DNA from: an uncultured bacterium
Lineage (GTDB): Bacteria; Desulfobacterota; Syntrophorhabdia; Syntrophorhabdales; JANXAF01
DNA: 64,000 bases
Direction: 5' to 3'
Assembly (NCBI GenBank): GCA_938084905.1
Contig: CALKEQ010000007.1
Coordinates: forward strand, 124,001-188,000
The notes beneath the pieces were generated by a model. It was not told the DNA's origin. It worked only from the letters and a program-made list of their open reading frames with translations, and did not search any database. A program made the position numbers and the translations under genes. This document shows, one piece after another, positions 23,986-34,770 of this stretch; the first letter of the stretch is position 1, and the number at the start of each line of letters is the position of its first letter.

Positions 23986-25053
23986 ATGACAAGGGAAATT
24001 TTAGAGAGGTATTTGGAAAGTCCGAAAGAGGAAAGAATCGCTATCCTCGATTCGTTAAGTAAAGAGGCTAGTGAAAAAGTGGCGGATCTTCTTTTAGATA
24101 TCTACGATAGGGAAGAGGATAGGGATCTTCTTAAAAACATTAGGAGGATCCTATTTCTCTTTAGGACAAGGGGCGTAAAGGTAAAGGAAAAGAGGGAGAA
24201 GGGATCCCCAGTTTTCCGTCCGAAAGAAAAAAAATACTTCTTTAGGGGCTTCATATCGAATTACGATTGTAACTTAAATAGGATCGGGATAATCCTCATA
24301 GACTTAAAAAAGAACCTCCTCCTTGTTACCCACGGGATAATGAACATGATTGAAGGATTGACTCAGATGTGGATAAAAGAGGTGGCAAGAAGTGAGTACC
24401 TCTCCTGGTTTGATGAAAAAAGATCGGCTTCAGCAAAAGAACGGATTTTCATTTCGGAGGTTCCTCCTTCTTACGCTTTTTTCGTAATAGAAGAGGCCCA
24501 AAGGATATCTGGAAAGTTTAGTGAGGAGATAGGTTTCTTGAAAAAGATGATCCTCCGCGCAGATTTTGATTCTAAACATGGGGGGCCTTCAGAAGTCTAT
24601 AGTTTATTTCGTGAAGATGTGGAGGAGATCCCCTTGGAGAGAGTGATTGGCCACCCAATCTTTAGGGATCTTTTTCTGAGGTGGGATGGGATTGAAAGGA
24701 ATAGAGACGAGTACGAAAGAATTGGGGAATCTACCATAATCCTCCCAGGCTATCTGAGGGAAGAGAAAAGAAGGGAGTACTTGAAAGGGCTAATGGAAAG
24801 GGAGGATATGAAGTTTCTTCATGAAAAGATGAGAAGGATTCTTGAGGATTACGCCCTTATGCTTTACTCCCTAGGTGAAAAGCCCTTTGCTGGGAGTCTA
24901 ATTTCAGCCCTTAAAAATGAGGCTAATTTTAAGAGTATCCTTCTCTACTTCATTGAGAAATCGATTAATCGGGAATTTAAAGAGGACGTGGATAGAATCA
25001 TCCTAACCCCAAAGGATTACCTAAGAAGTATATATGGGAAGATTTCCTCTTAG
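23986..25053 (+). CDS. Conserved-looking protein of unknown function
   Basis: The 355-residue soluble protein is rich in charged residues, with no signal peptide, membrane helix or recognised catalytic motif. Residues 1-60 look like helical repeats (REILERYLESPKEERIAILDSLS, ADLLLDIYDREEDRDLLKNIRRILF). The middle has beta-like stretches (RIGIILIDLKKNLLLVTHGIMNMIEG), and the end is helical. It may be a HEAT-like scaffold with an added domain. It has its own promoter, divergent from rpsB, and overlaps rlmE by 20 nt, so a link to ribosome or RNA work is possible but unproven. Confidence 0.7.
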   Translation: MTREILERYLESPKEERIAILDSLSKEASEKVADLLLDIYDREEDRDLLKNIRRILFLFRTRGVKVKEKREKGSPVFRPKEKKYFFRGFISNYDCNLNRIGIILIDLKKNLLLVTHGIMNMIEGLTQMWIKEVARSEYLSWFDEKRSASAKERIFISEVPPSYAFFVIEEAQRISGKFSEEIGFLKKMILRADFDSKHGGPSEVYSLFREDVEEIPLERVIGHPIFRDLFLRWDGIERNRDEYERIGESTIILPGYLREEKRREYLKGLMEREDMKFLHEKMRRILEDYALMLYSLGEKPFAGSLISALKNEANFKSILLYFIEKSINREFKEDVDRIILTPKDYLRSIYGKISS

Positions 25054-25627
25054 GGATACCTTCTTTTTGAAGGCTAAAAGAGAGGGTTTCAGGGCAAGGA
25101 GCGCATACAAACTCCTTGAGATACAGAGGAGATTCCATCCAATAAAAAAGGGAGACCGCCTCCTCGACCTTGGTTGTTCTCCAGGGAGTTTTATCCAGGT
25201 CGCACGGGCCATTGTGGGAGAAGAAGGTTTTATAGTGGGAGTAGATATTCTTGACACCCAACCCTTTTCCTCAAAGAACATAGTCATACTGAAGATGGAT
25301 GTGTGTAAAATGGATGTGCGTGAAATCCTTGAGAGGTTCGGTTTTGACTTTTTCGATGTGATAACCTCTGACGTGTCACCTAACATTTCAGGGGTAAGAG
25401 AGGTAGATGAGGAGAATCGGAAAAATGTGTATGAGGCGATAAAGAGGATAATCCGCTCAGGACTCAGAAAAGGCGGAAATTGCGTGATAAAGTCGTTCTT
25501 CACCGAAAGTTTCAGTTCTATAAAAGATGACCTCTACAGGATCTTCAAAGAGCTTCACGTATTTAAACCTCAAGCTTCAAGAAAGACAAGCCCCGAAGTC
25601 TACCTTGTTTGCTTGAATAAAAATTAA
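25034..25627 (+). CDS. rlmE: 23S rRNA 2'-O-methyltransferase RlmE (FtsJ/RrmJ)
   Basis: RlmE methylates the ribose of U2552 in 23S rRNA during late 50S assembly. The 197 residues show RSAYKLLEIQRRF, the SAM loop DLGCSPGSFIQVA near residue 46, the catalytic K-D-K-E region (ITSDVSPNISG; CVIKSFF) and KTSPEVYLVC at the end. It overlaps the unknown gene before it by 20 nt. Confidence 0.95.
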   Translation: MGRFPLRDTFFLKAKREGFRARSAYKLLEIQRRFHPIKKGDRLLDLGCSPGSFIQVARAIVGEEGFIVGVDILDTQPFSSKNIVILKMDVCKMDVREILERFGFDFFDVITSDVSPNISGVREVDEENRKNVYEAIKRIIRSGLRKGGNCVIKSFFTESFSSIKDDLYRIFKELHVFKPQASRKTSPEVYLVCLNKN

Positions 25628-25647
25628 ATAGGGCCTCAAAAATTGTC

Positions 25648-25677
25648 TTGACACCTTCTTTTTTCTTTTGCTAAAAA
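25648..25677 (+). promoter_or_regulatory. Promoter of the LysM-NlpC/P60 gene
   Basis: TTGACA (25648-25653), 18 nt, TAAAAA (25672-25677). Transcription would start near 25684. This lies inside the longest possible ORF for the next gene and supports the TTG start at 25699. Confidence 0.5.
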
Positions 25678-25698
25678 GTGATGAAAAAGGGGAGCCAA

Positions 25699-26508
25699 TT
25701 GAAGCTAGTATCAGTTTTTGCGTTTCTTCTTCTTTCCTTTTTAGTTCTTTTGCCTCAAAAAGCGGAGACGAAAAAGAATGCGGGAAATTTGGCAAGCAAG
25801 AAGGAAGTTTCGGTAAGAAAAAAGATGAACCATTCTCAACCCCGTATGGAGGAGGAAGGTTATATAAGGCACAGGGTTAGGAAGGGTGAGACTCTAAAAA
25901 AGATCGCTTCCGCCTACGGAGTGAAAGTAGAAGAGATAAAATTCATTAATGGTCTTTCGGAAAGGAAGCTTGTTCCTGGTATGATCATCCTTATCCCTTC
26001 CGCGGAGAATGATCCTGATGAAGAAGAAGTAGTAGATATTACTCAATTCTCTTACGGAAAATGGAAGGATCCGGAGGAGAGATACAGGCTTGTTAAAGTT
26101 GCAAAGAGCTTCGTTGGCGCTCCCTATAAACTAGGTGGAAGTACGGTTAGGGGACTTGACTGCTCCGCTTTTGTGAGAAAGATCTTTGAAATTTTTGATG
26201 TTGACTTACCAAGGACAGCCAGGGAGCAGTACAAAGTGGGAAGAAGAATTGAGAAGGAGGAACTTGCCGTAGGCGATCTCGTTTTCTTTAAGACTAGACC
26301 CGGAAGAGACTACCCGACTCATGTAGGGATTTACATAGGTAACGGAAATTTCATCCACGCTTCCTCATACCAGAAAAGGGGGGTAAGAATCGACAGCCTC
26401 GAGGCTCCTTTTTACCGGAGAACTTACGTTGGAGCTGTAAGGGTAAAGGATCTCCCAGATGAGGTAGCAGAGACAAAAAATCAGCCCTCCCGAGATAGGA
26501 ACCCGTAG
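25699..26508 (+). CDS. Exported LysM and NlpC/P60 peptidoglycan endopeptidase
   Basis: Secreted wall hydrolases of this type cut stem peptides, typically between D-Glu and DAP. I prefer the TTG at 25699: it follows AAAGGGGAG with good spacing, lies after the predicted promoter, and starts a clean signal peptide (KLVSVFAFLLLSFLVLLPQ). A longer GTG/ATG start at 25678/25681 is possible. A LysM domain covers about 55-100 (HRVRKGETLKKIASAYGV, PGMIILIPS). NlpC/P60 follows with catalytic Cys in GLDCSAFV and His in HVGIYIGNGNFIHAS. Product is about 269 residues. Confidence 0.9.
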   Translation: MKLVSVFAFLLLSFLVLLPQKAETKKNAGNLASKKEVSVRKKMNHSQPRMEEEGYIRHRVRKGETLKKIASAYGVKVEEIKFINGLSERKLVPGMIILIPSAENDPDEEEVVDITQFSYGKWKDPEERYRLVKVAKSFVGAPYKLGGSTVRGLDCSAFVRKIFEIFDVDLPRTAREQYKVGRRIEKEELAVGDLVFFKTRPGRDYPTHVGIYIGNGNFIHASSYQKRGVRIDSLEAPFYRRTYVGAVRVKDLPDEVAETKNQPSRDRNP

Positions 26509-26511
26509 TTT

Positions 26512-27720
26512 TTGGTAAAAAGCCGTCTTCCTCCATTTCTCTTTTACTTTTTCCTTTTCCTCCATCTTCTCGGATACTTTGTCCTTGTGAAGAAAATAGA
26601 ACCCTTCATCCATTTTTTTTATCTTATAGCCTGGTGGACCTTCATTGTGATCGTCGATTTGTGGCTCTTTATAAAAAGGGGCTCCCTTTCCGTTATAAAT
26701 CGTACGCTCCCAACTACAATACTCATTTCTTCCTTCTACTGGTGCATATTTGAACTTTTGAACGTGAGAATTGAAAACTGGTTTTACATAAATCTCCCAG
26801 AGGAAAGGGGAGAAAGGTATTTAGGATACTTTTTCGCTTACGGTACGGTCATCCCAGCAATAACCCTTCTCAAAGAAGCGATAAGTGACCTACTAAATTT
26901 AAGGCCCAGAATGTGGAGAATAAGTCTTAGGAATTACCCCTCGTATGCGGTAGCTTTTGGAACATCCACTTTCTTTCTCATTCTTCTTTATCCCACCTAT
27001 TTTTTCCCTTTTACCTGGATTTCTCCCCTTTTAGTCCTTGATGGCATAAACTACAGAATAGGCCAGCATTCCTTTTTTAAGGAGATTGAAAAGGGCGAGT
27101 ACAAAAACGTAGTCTCCACTTTAATATCAGGCCTCATATGCGGAATTCTTTGGGAATTCTGGAATTTCTGGGCCCAAGCGAAGTGGGTTTACACTGTTCC
27201 CTTTTTTGAAGGGTTTAAGGTCTTTGAAATGCCATTATTGGGCTACCTTGGATTTTCCTTCTTCGCATTAGAAACCCTTGCCTTTAAAGACTTTATAGAG
27301 TGGGTGAAAGGAAGGGCAAAAAAGACAACGATAGTTATTTCCCTTCTTGTCTGTATTGTCACTTTCCCAATCATAGACAGGTACACGGTTTTTTCCTACA
27401 GATCCGGGATAGACGAACTCTACTTCTTAGAAAGATGGAAAATAGAAAGTCTAAAAGCAAAGGGGAAAAAGACAAGCCTCGGAGTTGAAGAGACGGTACT
27501 ATCTCAAGAGGAGAAGAAGAGACTGGAACTTATGCACCTTTACGGTCTTGGGGTAAAAAACCTAATGAAACTCGATAAAAAAGGTATAGACTCAGTTGAT
27601 AAGCTTTCGAGGTTAACTGAAGAGGAACTTTCCCTTATAATTGGAGAAAGGAATATGAGAAGGGTGCGCGTTTATTTGAATGAGGCAAGAAGAATCACTC
27701 TTTCCCGAGAAGGTCCTTAA
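26512..27720 (+). CDS. Polytopic membrane protein with C-terminal helix-hairpin-helix domain
   Basis: From the TTG at 26512 the protein has 402 residues. The first about 290 contain roughly eight hydrophobic segments rich in aromatic residues (LPPFLFYFFLFLHLLGYFVL, AWWTFIVIVDLWLF, GLICGILWEFWNFWAQ). The last about 60 residues form a soluble part resembling helix-hairpin-helix or DUF4332-like domains (LMHLYGLGVKNLMKLDKKGIDSVDKLSRLTEEELSLIIG). I recognise no characterised family for the membrane part. It converges with the Nudix gene, overlapping by 26 nt. Fusion of a possible nucleic-acid-binding motif to a membrane domain is unusual. Confidence 0.7.
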   Translation: MVKSRLPPFLFYFFLFLHLLGYFVLVKKIEPFIHFFYLIAWWTFIVIVDLWLFIKRGSLSVINRTLPTTILISSFYWCIFELLNVRIENWFYINLPEERGERYLGYFFAYGTVIPAITLLKEAISDLLNLRPRMWRISLRNYPSYAVAFGTSTFFLILLYPTYFFPFTWISPLLVLDGINYRIGQHSFFKEIEKGEYKNVVSTLISGLICGILWEFWNFWAQAKWVYTVPFFEGFKVFEMPLLGYLGFSFFALETLAFKDFIEWVKGRAKKTTIVISLLVCIVTFPIIDRYTVFSYRSGIDELYFLERWKIESLKAKGKKTSLGVEETVLSQEEKKRLELMHLYGLGVKNLMKLDKKGIDSVDKLSRLTEEELSLIIGERNMRRVRVYLNEARRITLSREGP

Positions 27721-28087
27721 CGATAAAAAGATCGGGTTCAAAGAAATCGTAGTTCAAAAGATTATCTCTCTCTACCCATCTTGCTTCCACATGATCAGTC
27801 AATTTTGGGCTCCCTGACAGATACTCTGCAAAGTACGCGTGTAGATGGATCTCCTCCCCTGAGGGCAATTTATGTTTCCTTGAAGAGATTAGACTGAGGA
27901 CCCTAATTTCCAGATCCATTTCCTCCTTTATTTCCCTAATAAGGCACTCCTCAGGAGTCTCCCCCTTTTTCATTTTTCCGCCGGGAAATTCCCACTTCGA
28001 CTCAAGATTCCTTCTTGCTTTTCTTTTAGCTATGAGAATCTTCCCCTCCTTCTCTATGACTCCCGCAACTACGTCTATCCTTGACAT
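27695..28087 (-). CDS. Nudix (MutT-type) hydrolase
   Basis: The 130-residue protein has a full Nudix box near residue 36 (GKMKKGETPEECLIREIKEE), preceded by SKWEFPGG, as in MutT. It resembles small (deoxy)nucleoside triphosphate diphosphatases such as 8-oxo-dGTPases. Exact substrate is unknown. It follows the SAM hydroxide adenosyltransferase by 2 nt and its end overlaps the convergent membrane-protein gene. Confidence 0.9.
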   Translation of the reverse strand: MSRIDVVAGVIEKEGKILIAKRKARRNLESKWEFPGGKMKKGETPEECLIREIKEEMDLEIRVLSLISSRKHKLPSGEEIHLHAYFAEYLSGSPKLTDHVEARWVERDNLLNYDFFEPDLFIVKDLLGKE

Positions 28088-28089
28088 AC

Positions 28090-28872
28090 TTACACGAGCT
28101 CTATTTTGACCTTCTCTCCCTTCTCTATCTTCAGTGTCTCTCTTATACTTCCTTTGAACTTTGCAAACTCAAGGTAGCCTGAACTCCCAACCACACACGA
28201 AAACTCTGACTCCATGTATGTCTTGCTTAATCTTGTAAAAACGAGTTCCTTGATTGAAATCTTGAAGGCCTGGTTCCTTGTGAAGTCTTCGAATAGCTCA
28301 AAAGGAATGTTCGTTATCCCGTTGCCGAATCTGTCAAATCGCACAACTTCTCCAATGAGAACGTCATTTACGATGTCGGGGAAGTAGCTCGTCTCAAAAA
28401 TAGGATTCCTCACTCTATCTCCAAACCAAGAAGGATGAAAGCCTTTTGCCAAATAGACAGCGCATGGTGCAAAAATATCCCTTCCGTGAAAGGTTGAGCT
28501 TATCTCTTTAGGCATGAAATCCCTATTTGTGATCTCGTGTACTTCAAATTCATCTTCTAGGAGGAGCGTATATAAGCCATTGTCAGGACCTACGAAGAAA
28601 TGGCCATCCTTGGAGAGAATTATCGCCCTCCTCTCTGTCCCCACACCAGGATCAACGACTGTTATGTGGATTGTTCCCCTTGGAAAGTAGGGATAGTACT
28701 CCTTTATCACAAAAGCTGCCTCCCTAACATCCTGGGGTTCTATTTCATGGGTTATATCCACAACTTGCGCTTGAACCTGAAGATCCCTGCACAAATTCAG
28801 GATCACACCCTTCATTATCCCCACATATGGGTCCTTTGTGCCGAAATCTGTAAGTAACGTTATAATCGTCAT
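28090..28872 (-). CDS. SAM hydroxide adenosyltransferase (DUF62 family)
   Basis: DUF62 enzymes split S-adenosyl-L-methionine with water or hydroxide into adenosine and methionine; they are related to the SAM fluorinase and chlorinase. The 260 residues contain LLTDFGTKDPYVGIMKGV, ITVVDPGVGTERRAI, FFVGPDNGLYTLL and SSTFHGRDIFAPCAVYLA. Start overlaps mtnA by 4 nt. The neighbour MtnA acts on another SAM-derived ribose, which suggests a shared role in SAM by-product handling. Confidence 0.92.
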   Translation of the reverse strand: MTIITLLTDFGTKDPYVGIMKGVILNLCRDLQVQAQVVDITHEIEPQDVREAAFVIKEYYPYFPRGTIHITVVDPGVGTERRAIILSKDGHFFVGPDNGLYTLLLEDEFEVHEITNRDFMPKEISSTFHGRDIFAPCAVYLAKGFHPSWFGDRVRNPIFETSYFPDIVNDVLIGEVVRFDRFGNGITNIPFELFEDFTRNQAFKISIKELVFTRLSKTYMESEFSCVVGSSGYLEFAKFKGSIRETLKIEKGEKVKIELV

Positions 28873-29900
28873 CTTCCAATCAGGCGTTCTATATTTTCCT
28901 CAAAGGGTTTCTCAATTATTCCCTTCTCAGTTATGAAGGAGGATATGAGTTGGGAAGGTGTTATATCGAAAGCGTAGTACCTGGCTTTGTAGCTCTTAGA
29001 AGTTATCCACTTTTTTCCCATACTTATGACTTCCCTTCCATCCCTCTCTTCTATCTCTATTGAGGAACCGTCTTTTAAGCTCATGTCGAATGTTGAGGAG
29101 CAACACGCAACAAAAAAAGGTATGGAGTGATTATTCGCACAAAGGGCTATCATGTAAGTTCCAATTTTATTTGCCGTATCCCCGTTTCTTGCTACTCTGT
29201 CAGCACCCACAATCACCTTTTTTATCAATCCCCTTTCCATGAGAAGTCCCACATGGTTGTCAGGAACTATTTCAAAATCCACCCCGTATTTGTGAAGCTC
29301 GTACGCGCTCAATCTGGCACCTTGAAAAAAAGGCCTTGTTTCCGTAATGAAAACTTTCAGTTCTTTGTTTTTTTCCTTTGCCCTCCTTATCACGCCAAGG
29401 GCCGTTCCGTACCCTCCAGTCGCAAGTTCACCTGCGTTACAATGTGTAAGGATGGTGTCTCCGTCTTCTATGAGATTCGATCCAAATTCTGCAAGGGTCA
29501 TGTTATTTCTTATATCCTCTTCATGGATTGAACGGGCAAGAGAAAAAAGCCTTTCGGGTAGACTTTTATCTTCCATGTGTTTCTCGCATTCCTTTCTCAT
29601 CCTGTCGAGTGCCCAAAAGAGGTTGAAGGCAGTAGGCCTACTTTTTGCAAGCTTCATGTAAATCCTTTCCACATCTGGAGCTGTCAATCTACCTTTCCTT
29701 TCCGTAATTTCCTTTATACCAAATGCAAACCCATAGGCGGAGACTATGCCGATGAGCGGAGCCCCCCTAACAGCCATCTTTTTTATCGCTTTCACAAAAT
29801 CCTCAAGACTCTTAAGAGAGATCAAAACTTCCCTGAAGGGGAGTTCCCTCTGGTCCAGAACTACAAGCCTTTCATCCTGTAGAAAGATATGGTTACTCAA
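28869..29900 (-). CDS. mtnA: S-methyl-5-thioribose-1-phosphate isomerase MtnA
   Basis: MtnA isomerises methylthioribose-1-phosphate to the ribulose form in methionine salvage. The 343 residues include [20 protein letters not shown] near residue 42, [21 protein letters not shown] with the catalytic Cys, [19 protein letters not shown] and [20 protein letters not shown]. The start overlaps gatB by 8 nt. No other methionine salvage gene is in the window, so it may feed a partial, anaerobic pathway. Related ribose-1,5-bisphosphate isomerases are a less likely alternative. Confidence 0.93.
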   Translation of the reverse strand: MSNHIFLQDERLVVLDQRELPFREVLISLKSLEDFVKAIKKMAVRGAPLIGIVSAYGFAFGIKEITERKGRLTAPDVERIYMKLAKSRPTAFNLFWALDRMRKECEKHMEDKSLPERLFSLARSIHEEDIRNNMTLAEFGSNLIEDGDTILTHCNAGELATGGYGTALGVIRRAKEKNKELKVFITETRPFFQGARLSAYELHKYGVDFEIVPDNHVGLLMERGLIKKVIVGADRVARNGDTANKIGTYMIALCANNHSIPFFVACCSSTFDMSLKDGSSIEIEERDGREVISMGKKWITSKSYKARYYAFDITPSQLISSFITEKGIIEKPFEENIERLIGR

Positions 29901-31350
29901 GGCCTCTTTTCAGTTTCTCCCTGATTAACTCATTGACAATTTTAGGGTTGGCCCTTCCTTTTGTCTCCTTCATTACTTGGCCAACGAAAAAGCTGAGAAC
30001 TTTTTCTTTACCTTTTCTATACTCTTCAACTTCCTTTGGGTAAGCTGAAAGAACCTTTTTCACGGCTTCCTCTATTAATGACTCATCAGAAATCTGAGAG
30101 AGTCCTTTTTCATCAACGTATTTTCTTGGAGAAACACCTCTCCTGAAAAGCTGTGGAAAGAAATCCTTGGCCATTTTCATGCTTATCTTTCCTTCCTTTA
30201 CGAGGAGGAGTAGTTCTGCCAGCATTGCAGGACTGAAGGGAATTCTATCAAGTGGTAAATTGGTCTCTTTCAACTCCCGAAGAAGCTCGGTCATTATCCA
30301 GTTACTTACCGTTTTTGGCTCAGGGTAGAGTCTGACAGTCTCCTCAAAATAATCTGCCAGTTTTTTGTCAGAGCAGAGGATCTCAACATCGTATAAGGGC
30401 AGGCCAAAATCGCGCAAAAACCTTTCCGCCTTTTTTTGGGGAAGCTCAGGAATCGTTCTTTTCACAGCTTCTATCCAGTCATCATCTATCACAAGAGGAA
30501 GGAGGTCAGGGTCAGGAAAGTACCTGTAATCGTGAGCTTCCTCTTTTCCCCTCATGGAATAAGTTACTCCCTCATGAGGATTGAACAACCTCGTCTCCTG
30601 TATTACCTCTTTTTCCTCTTCTAAGAGCGTTATCTGTCTTCTTATCTCATAGTCAAGAGCTTTCTCCATATATCTGAAAGAGTTTAGATTTTTAAGCTCC
30701 GTTCTCGTTCCGAATTTGGTGTCCCCTTTTCTTCTGACTGAGACGTTTGCATCGCACCTTATACTTCCTTCTTCCATGTTTCCATCACATATCTCAAGAT
30801 AGATAAGGATACTGCGCAGGAGTTTCAAATATGCCACAGCCTCTTTTGGGGAGGAGATATCAGGCTCTGTCACAATTTCCACAAGCGGGATGCTGGCCCT
30901 ATTAAAATCGACGAGAGTGTACGAACTTTTTTCTATTTCCCCTTCATGGATAAGTTTTCCCGCATCTTCCTCCAAATGTATTCTCCTGATTCTTATTCTT
31001 TTTTTTCCTCCTTCTGTATCAACCTCAACGTATCCGTCCTTACATATTGGTTCTTCGTACTGGGATATCTGGTAACCCTTAGGAAGATCGGGGTAGTAGT
31101 AGTTTTTCCTTGCGAATACGCTTCTTTTGTTGATGGTGCAGTTAAGTGCAAGTCCAAGCTTTATTGCGTACTCCACAGCCTTTCTGTTCAGGACGGGAAG
31201 CGCACCTGGCAATCCCATGCATACTGGACATGTGTGAACATTTGGCTCAGCTCCAAATTTTGTTGAACATGAGCAGAAGAGTTTGCTTTCGGTTAAAAGC
31301 TGGGCATGGACCTCAAGTCCGATGACCGCCTCAAAGTCGCCGTAATCCAA
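29893..31350 (-). CDS. gatB: Aspartyl/glutamyl-tRNA amidotransferase subunit B
   Basis: GatB is the kinase and tRNA-binding subunit of GatCAB, which converts misacylated Glu-tRNA-Gln or Asp-tRNA-Asn. The 485 residues begin with [20 protein letters not shown] and contain [46 protein letters not shown] and the C-terminal YqeY-like domain ending [20 protein letters not shown]. The start is TTG at 31350, preceded by AAGGAG with 8-nt spacing. gatA and gatC are not adjacent. Confidence 0.95.
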   Translation of the reverse strand: MDYGDFEAVIGLEVHAQLLTESKLFCSCSTKFGAEPNVHTCPVCMGLPGALPVLNRKAVEYAIKLGLALNCTINKRSVFARKNYYYPDLPKGYQISQYEEPICKDGYVEVDTEGGKKRIRIRRIHLEEDAGKLIHEGEIEKSSYTLVDFNRASIPLVEIVTEPDISSPKEAVAYLKLLRSILIYLEICDGNMEEGSIRCDANVSVRRKGDTKFGTRTELKNLNSFRYMEKALDYEIRRQITLLEEEKEVIQETRLFNPHEGVTYSMRGKEEAHDYRYFPDPDLLPLVIDDDWIEAVKRTIPELPQKKAERFLRDFGLPLYDVEILCSDKKLADYFEETVRLYPEPKTVSNWIMTELLRELKETNLPLDRIPFSPAMLAELLLLVKEGKISMKMAKDFFPQLFRRGVSPRKYVDEKGLSQISDESLIEEAVKKVLSAYPKEVEEYRKGKEKVLSFFVGQVMKETKGRANPKIVNELIREKLKRGLE

Positions 31351-31366
31351 GGTTTTCTCTCCTTGG
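31347..31366 (-). promoter_or_regulatory. Inverted repeat around the gatB ribosome-binding site
   Basis: CCAAGG (31366-31361), 8 nt, CCTTGG (31352-31347). The left arm overlaps the SD AAGGAG, and the right arm contains the TTG start. If folded, it would hide the initiation region, so it may damp gatB translation. Confidence 0.45.
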
Positions 31367-31373
31367 GTCTATG

Positions 31374-31403
31374 AATATACATCACCCATTCTCAATTTTC
31401 AAA
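31374..31403 (-). promoter_or_regulatory. gatB-mtnA operon promoter
   Basis: The minus strand reads TTGAAA (31403-31398), 18 nt, TATATT (31379-31374), with TGG directly before the -10 (extended type). The predicted leader is about 17 nt and includes the SD. Confidence 0.65.
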
Positions 31404-31489
31404 GTTTTTGAGATTGTTGACAACTCTGAAAAAATGGGAGAAAAAGCTATTATGGAGAATAGAGAATCGGCAAAGAGGGGTCTGAAAGC

Positions 31490-32422
31490 TTGGAAATGAG
31501 GGAGCTTCATGGTCTTTCTATCACTAGTGTTGTTGACAATCTCTGCGATGCCCTGGTCTCCGATCCTCCGTGCGGTAGTCGGTATAGAATCACACCTGAG
31601 AAATCCCTATACGCGGAGCACGGTTTGTCGTTTTTCATAACTGCCTTTTTGGATGGAAAAAAATACCCGTTCTTCTTCGACTTTGGAGTAGACGGAGACC
31701 TTCTCCTTCATAATCTAAATGTTCTGAAAATAAGTGCAAAATCGGCATGCGCCTTTCTCTTAAGCCATGGACACTTCGATCATTACGGGGGTTTGAGAGG
31801 TCTTGTCAAAAATCTCTACCCATCCGGTGTGAGGGGTGTTCCACTGTACCTTGGAGTCGATTGCTTCACAAGGAGATTTTCGAAAAGAGATGGGGAACTA
31901 ATTGACTTAGGCGAGCTAAAAAAAGCTGATCTGGAAGGGGTCACCCGTATCTATGAAGTTGAGGAGCCAATGGAGTTTCTCCCTGGATGTTACATTTTGG
32001 CAAATATAAAAATGGAGAACGACTATGAGAGACTTCCAGAAGATCTATTTGTGAAAAAAGGTTCCGAAATTGTGAGTGACGATTTTCATGAGGAGATAGC
32101 CCTCTTTTTTATCGTAAAAGAAGTAGGGTTAATAGTCGTTTCCGGATGTGCCCACAGGGGGATTGTAAATACCTTAAACAACATTGCCAAAGTGACAGGT
32201 AGTAAGAAAGTTCATGCTTTGATTGGTGGCTTCCATCTTTTTTCTGCAGATGAAAAAAGGATAGTTAGAACCTTATCGGATTTGGAGAATTTTTCACCAG
32301 ATTTTATCATCCCCTGTCACTGCAGCGGTTTTTATTCTCATCAGATTTTTTCCAGAAACTTTGGGGAAAGACTGATTCTGAACACCGTAGGTACAACGTA
32401 CAGATTTGGATCAACTGAATAG
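31490..32422 (+). CDS. MBL-fold metallohydrolase, dihydropterin RFAP synthase-like
   Basis: The 310-residue protein is a metallo-beta-lactamase fold enzyme with the metal motif LLSHGHFDHYGGLRG near residue 84, GCAHRGIVNTLNNI near residue 223 and GGFHLF. This pattern matches the family annotated as 7,8-dihydropterin-6-methyl-4-(beta-D-ribofuranosyl)-aminobenzene-5'-phosphate synthase, first seen in methanopterin-type metabolism but widespread in bacteria with unknown substrates. GAGGGG precedes the TTG at 31490; the ATG two codons on is an alternative. Upstream (31411-31427) is a near-palindromic GAGATTGTTGACAACTC that may be an operator. Confidence 0.82.
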   Translation: MEMRELHGLSITSVVDNLCDALVSDPPCGSRYRITPEKSLYAEHGLSFFITAFLDGKKYPFFFDFGVDGDLLLHNLNVLKISAKSACAFLLSHGHFDHYGGLRGLVKNLYPSGVRGVPLYLGVDCFTRRFSKRDGELIDLGELKKADLEGVTRIYEVEEPMEFLPGCYILANIKMENDYERLPEDLFVKKGSEIVSDDFHEEIALFFIVKEVGLIVVSGCAHRGIVNTLNNIAKVTGSKKVHALIGGFHLFSADEKRIVRTLSDLENFSPDFIIPCHCSGFYSHQIFSRNFGERLILNTVGTTYRFGSTE

Positions 32423-32441
32423 AACCACTCACAAAAAGTTC

Positions 32442-32470
32442 TTGACAGTTTTCTGAAAAGGGCGTATAAG
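32442..32470 (+). promoter_or_regulatory. nfnAB promoter
   Basis: TTGACA (32442-32447), 17 nt, TATAAG (32465-32470) is near-consensus. Transcription should start near 32477, after the first in-frame GTG, which supports the downstream TTG start at 32505. Confidence 0.8.
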
Positions 32471-32504
32471 CAATGTGAATAAATTCTCAAATTGGGGGCC
32501 GAAC

Positions 32505-34759
<2,255 letters not shown>

Positions 34760-34770
34760 TAATGTAAAAT

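Noticed and set aside
25021..25503. A 160-residue minus-strand ORF opposite rlmE
   Set aside because: It is antisense to all conserved RlmE motifs and has no homology.
31411..31427. TTGACA at 31418 as the promoter of the MBL-fold gene
   Set aside because: No -10 box lies at 16-18 nt; the nearest TATTAT is 24 nt away. The site may be a palindromic operator instead.
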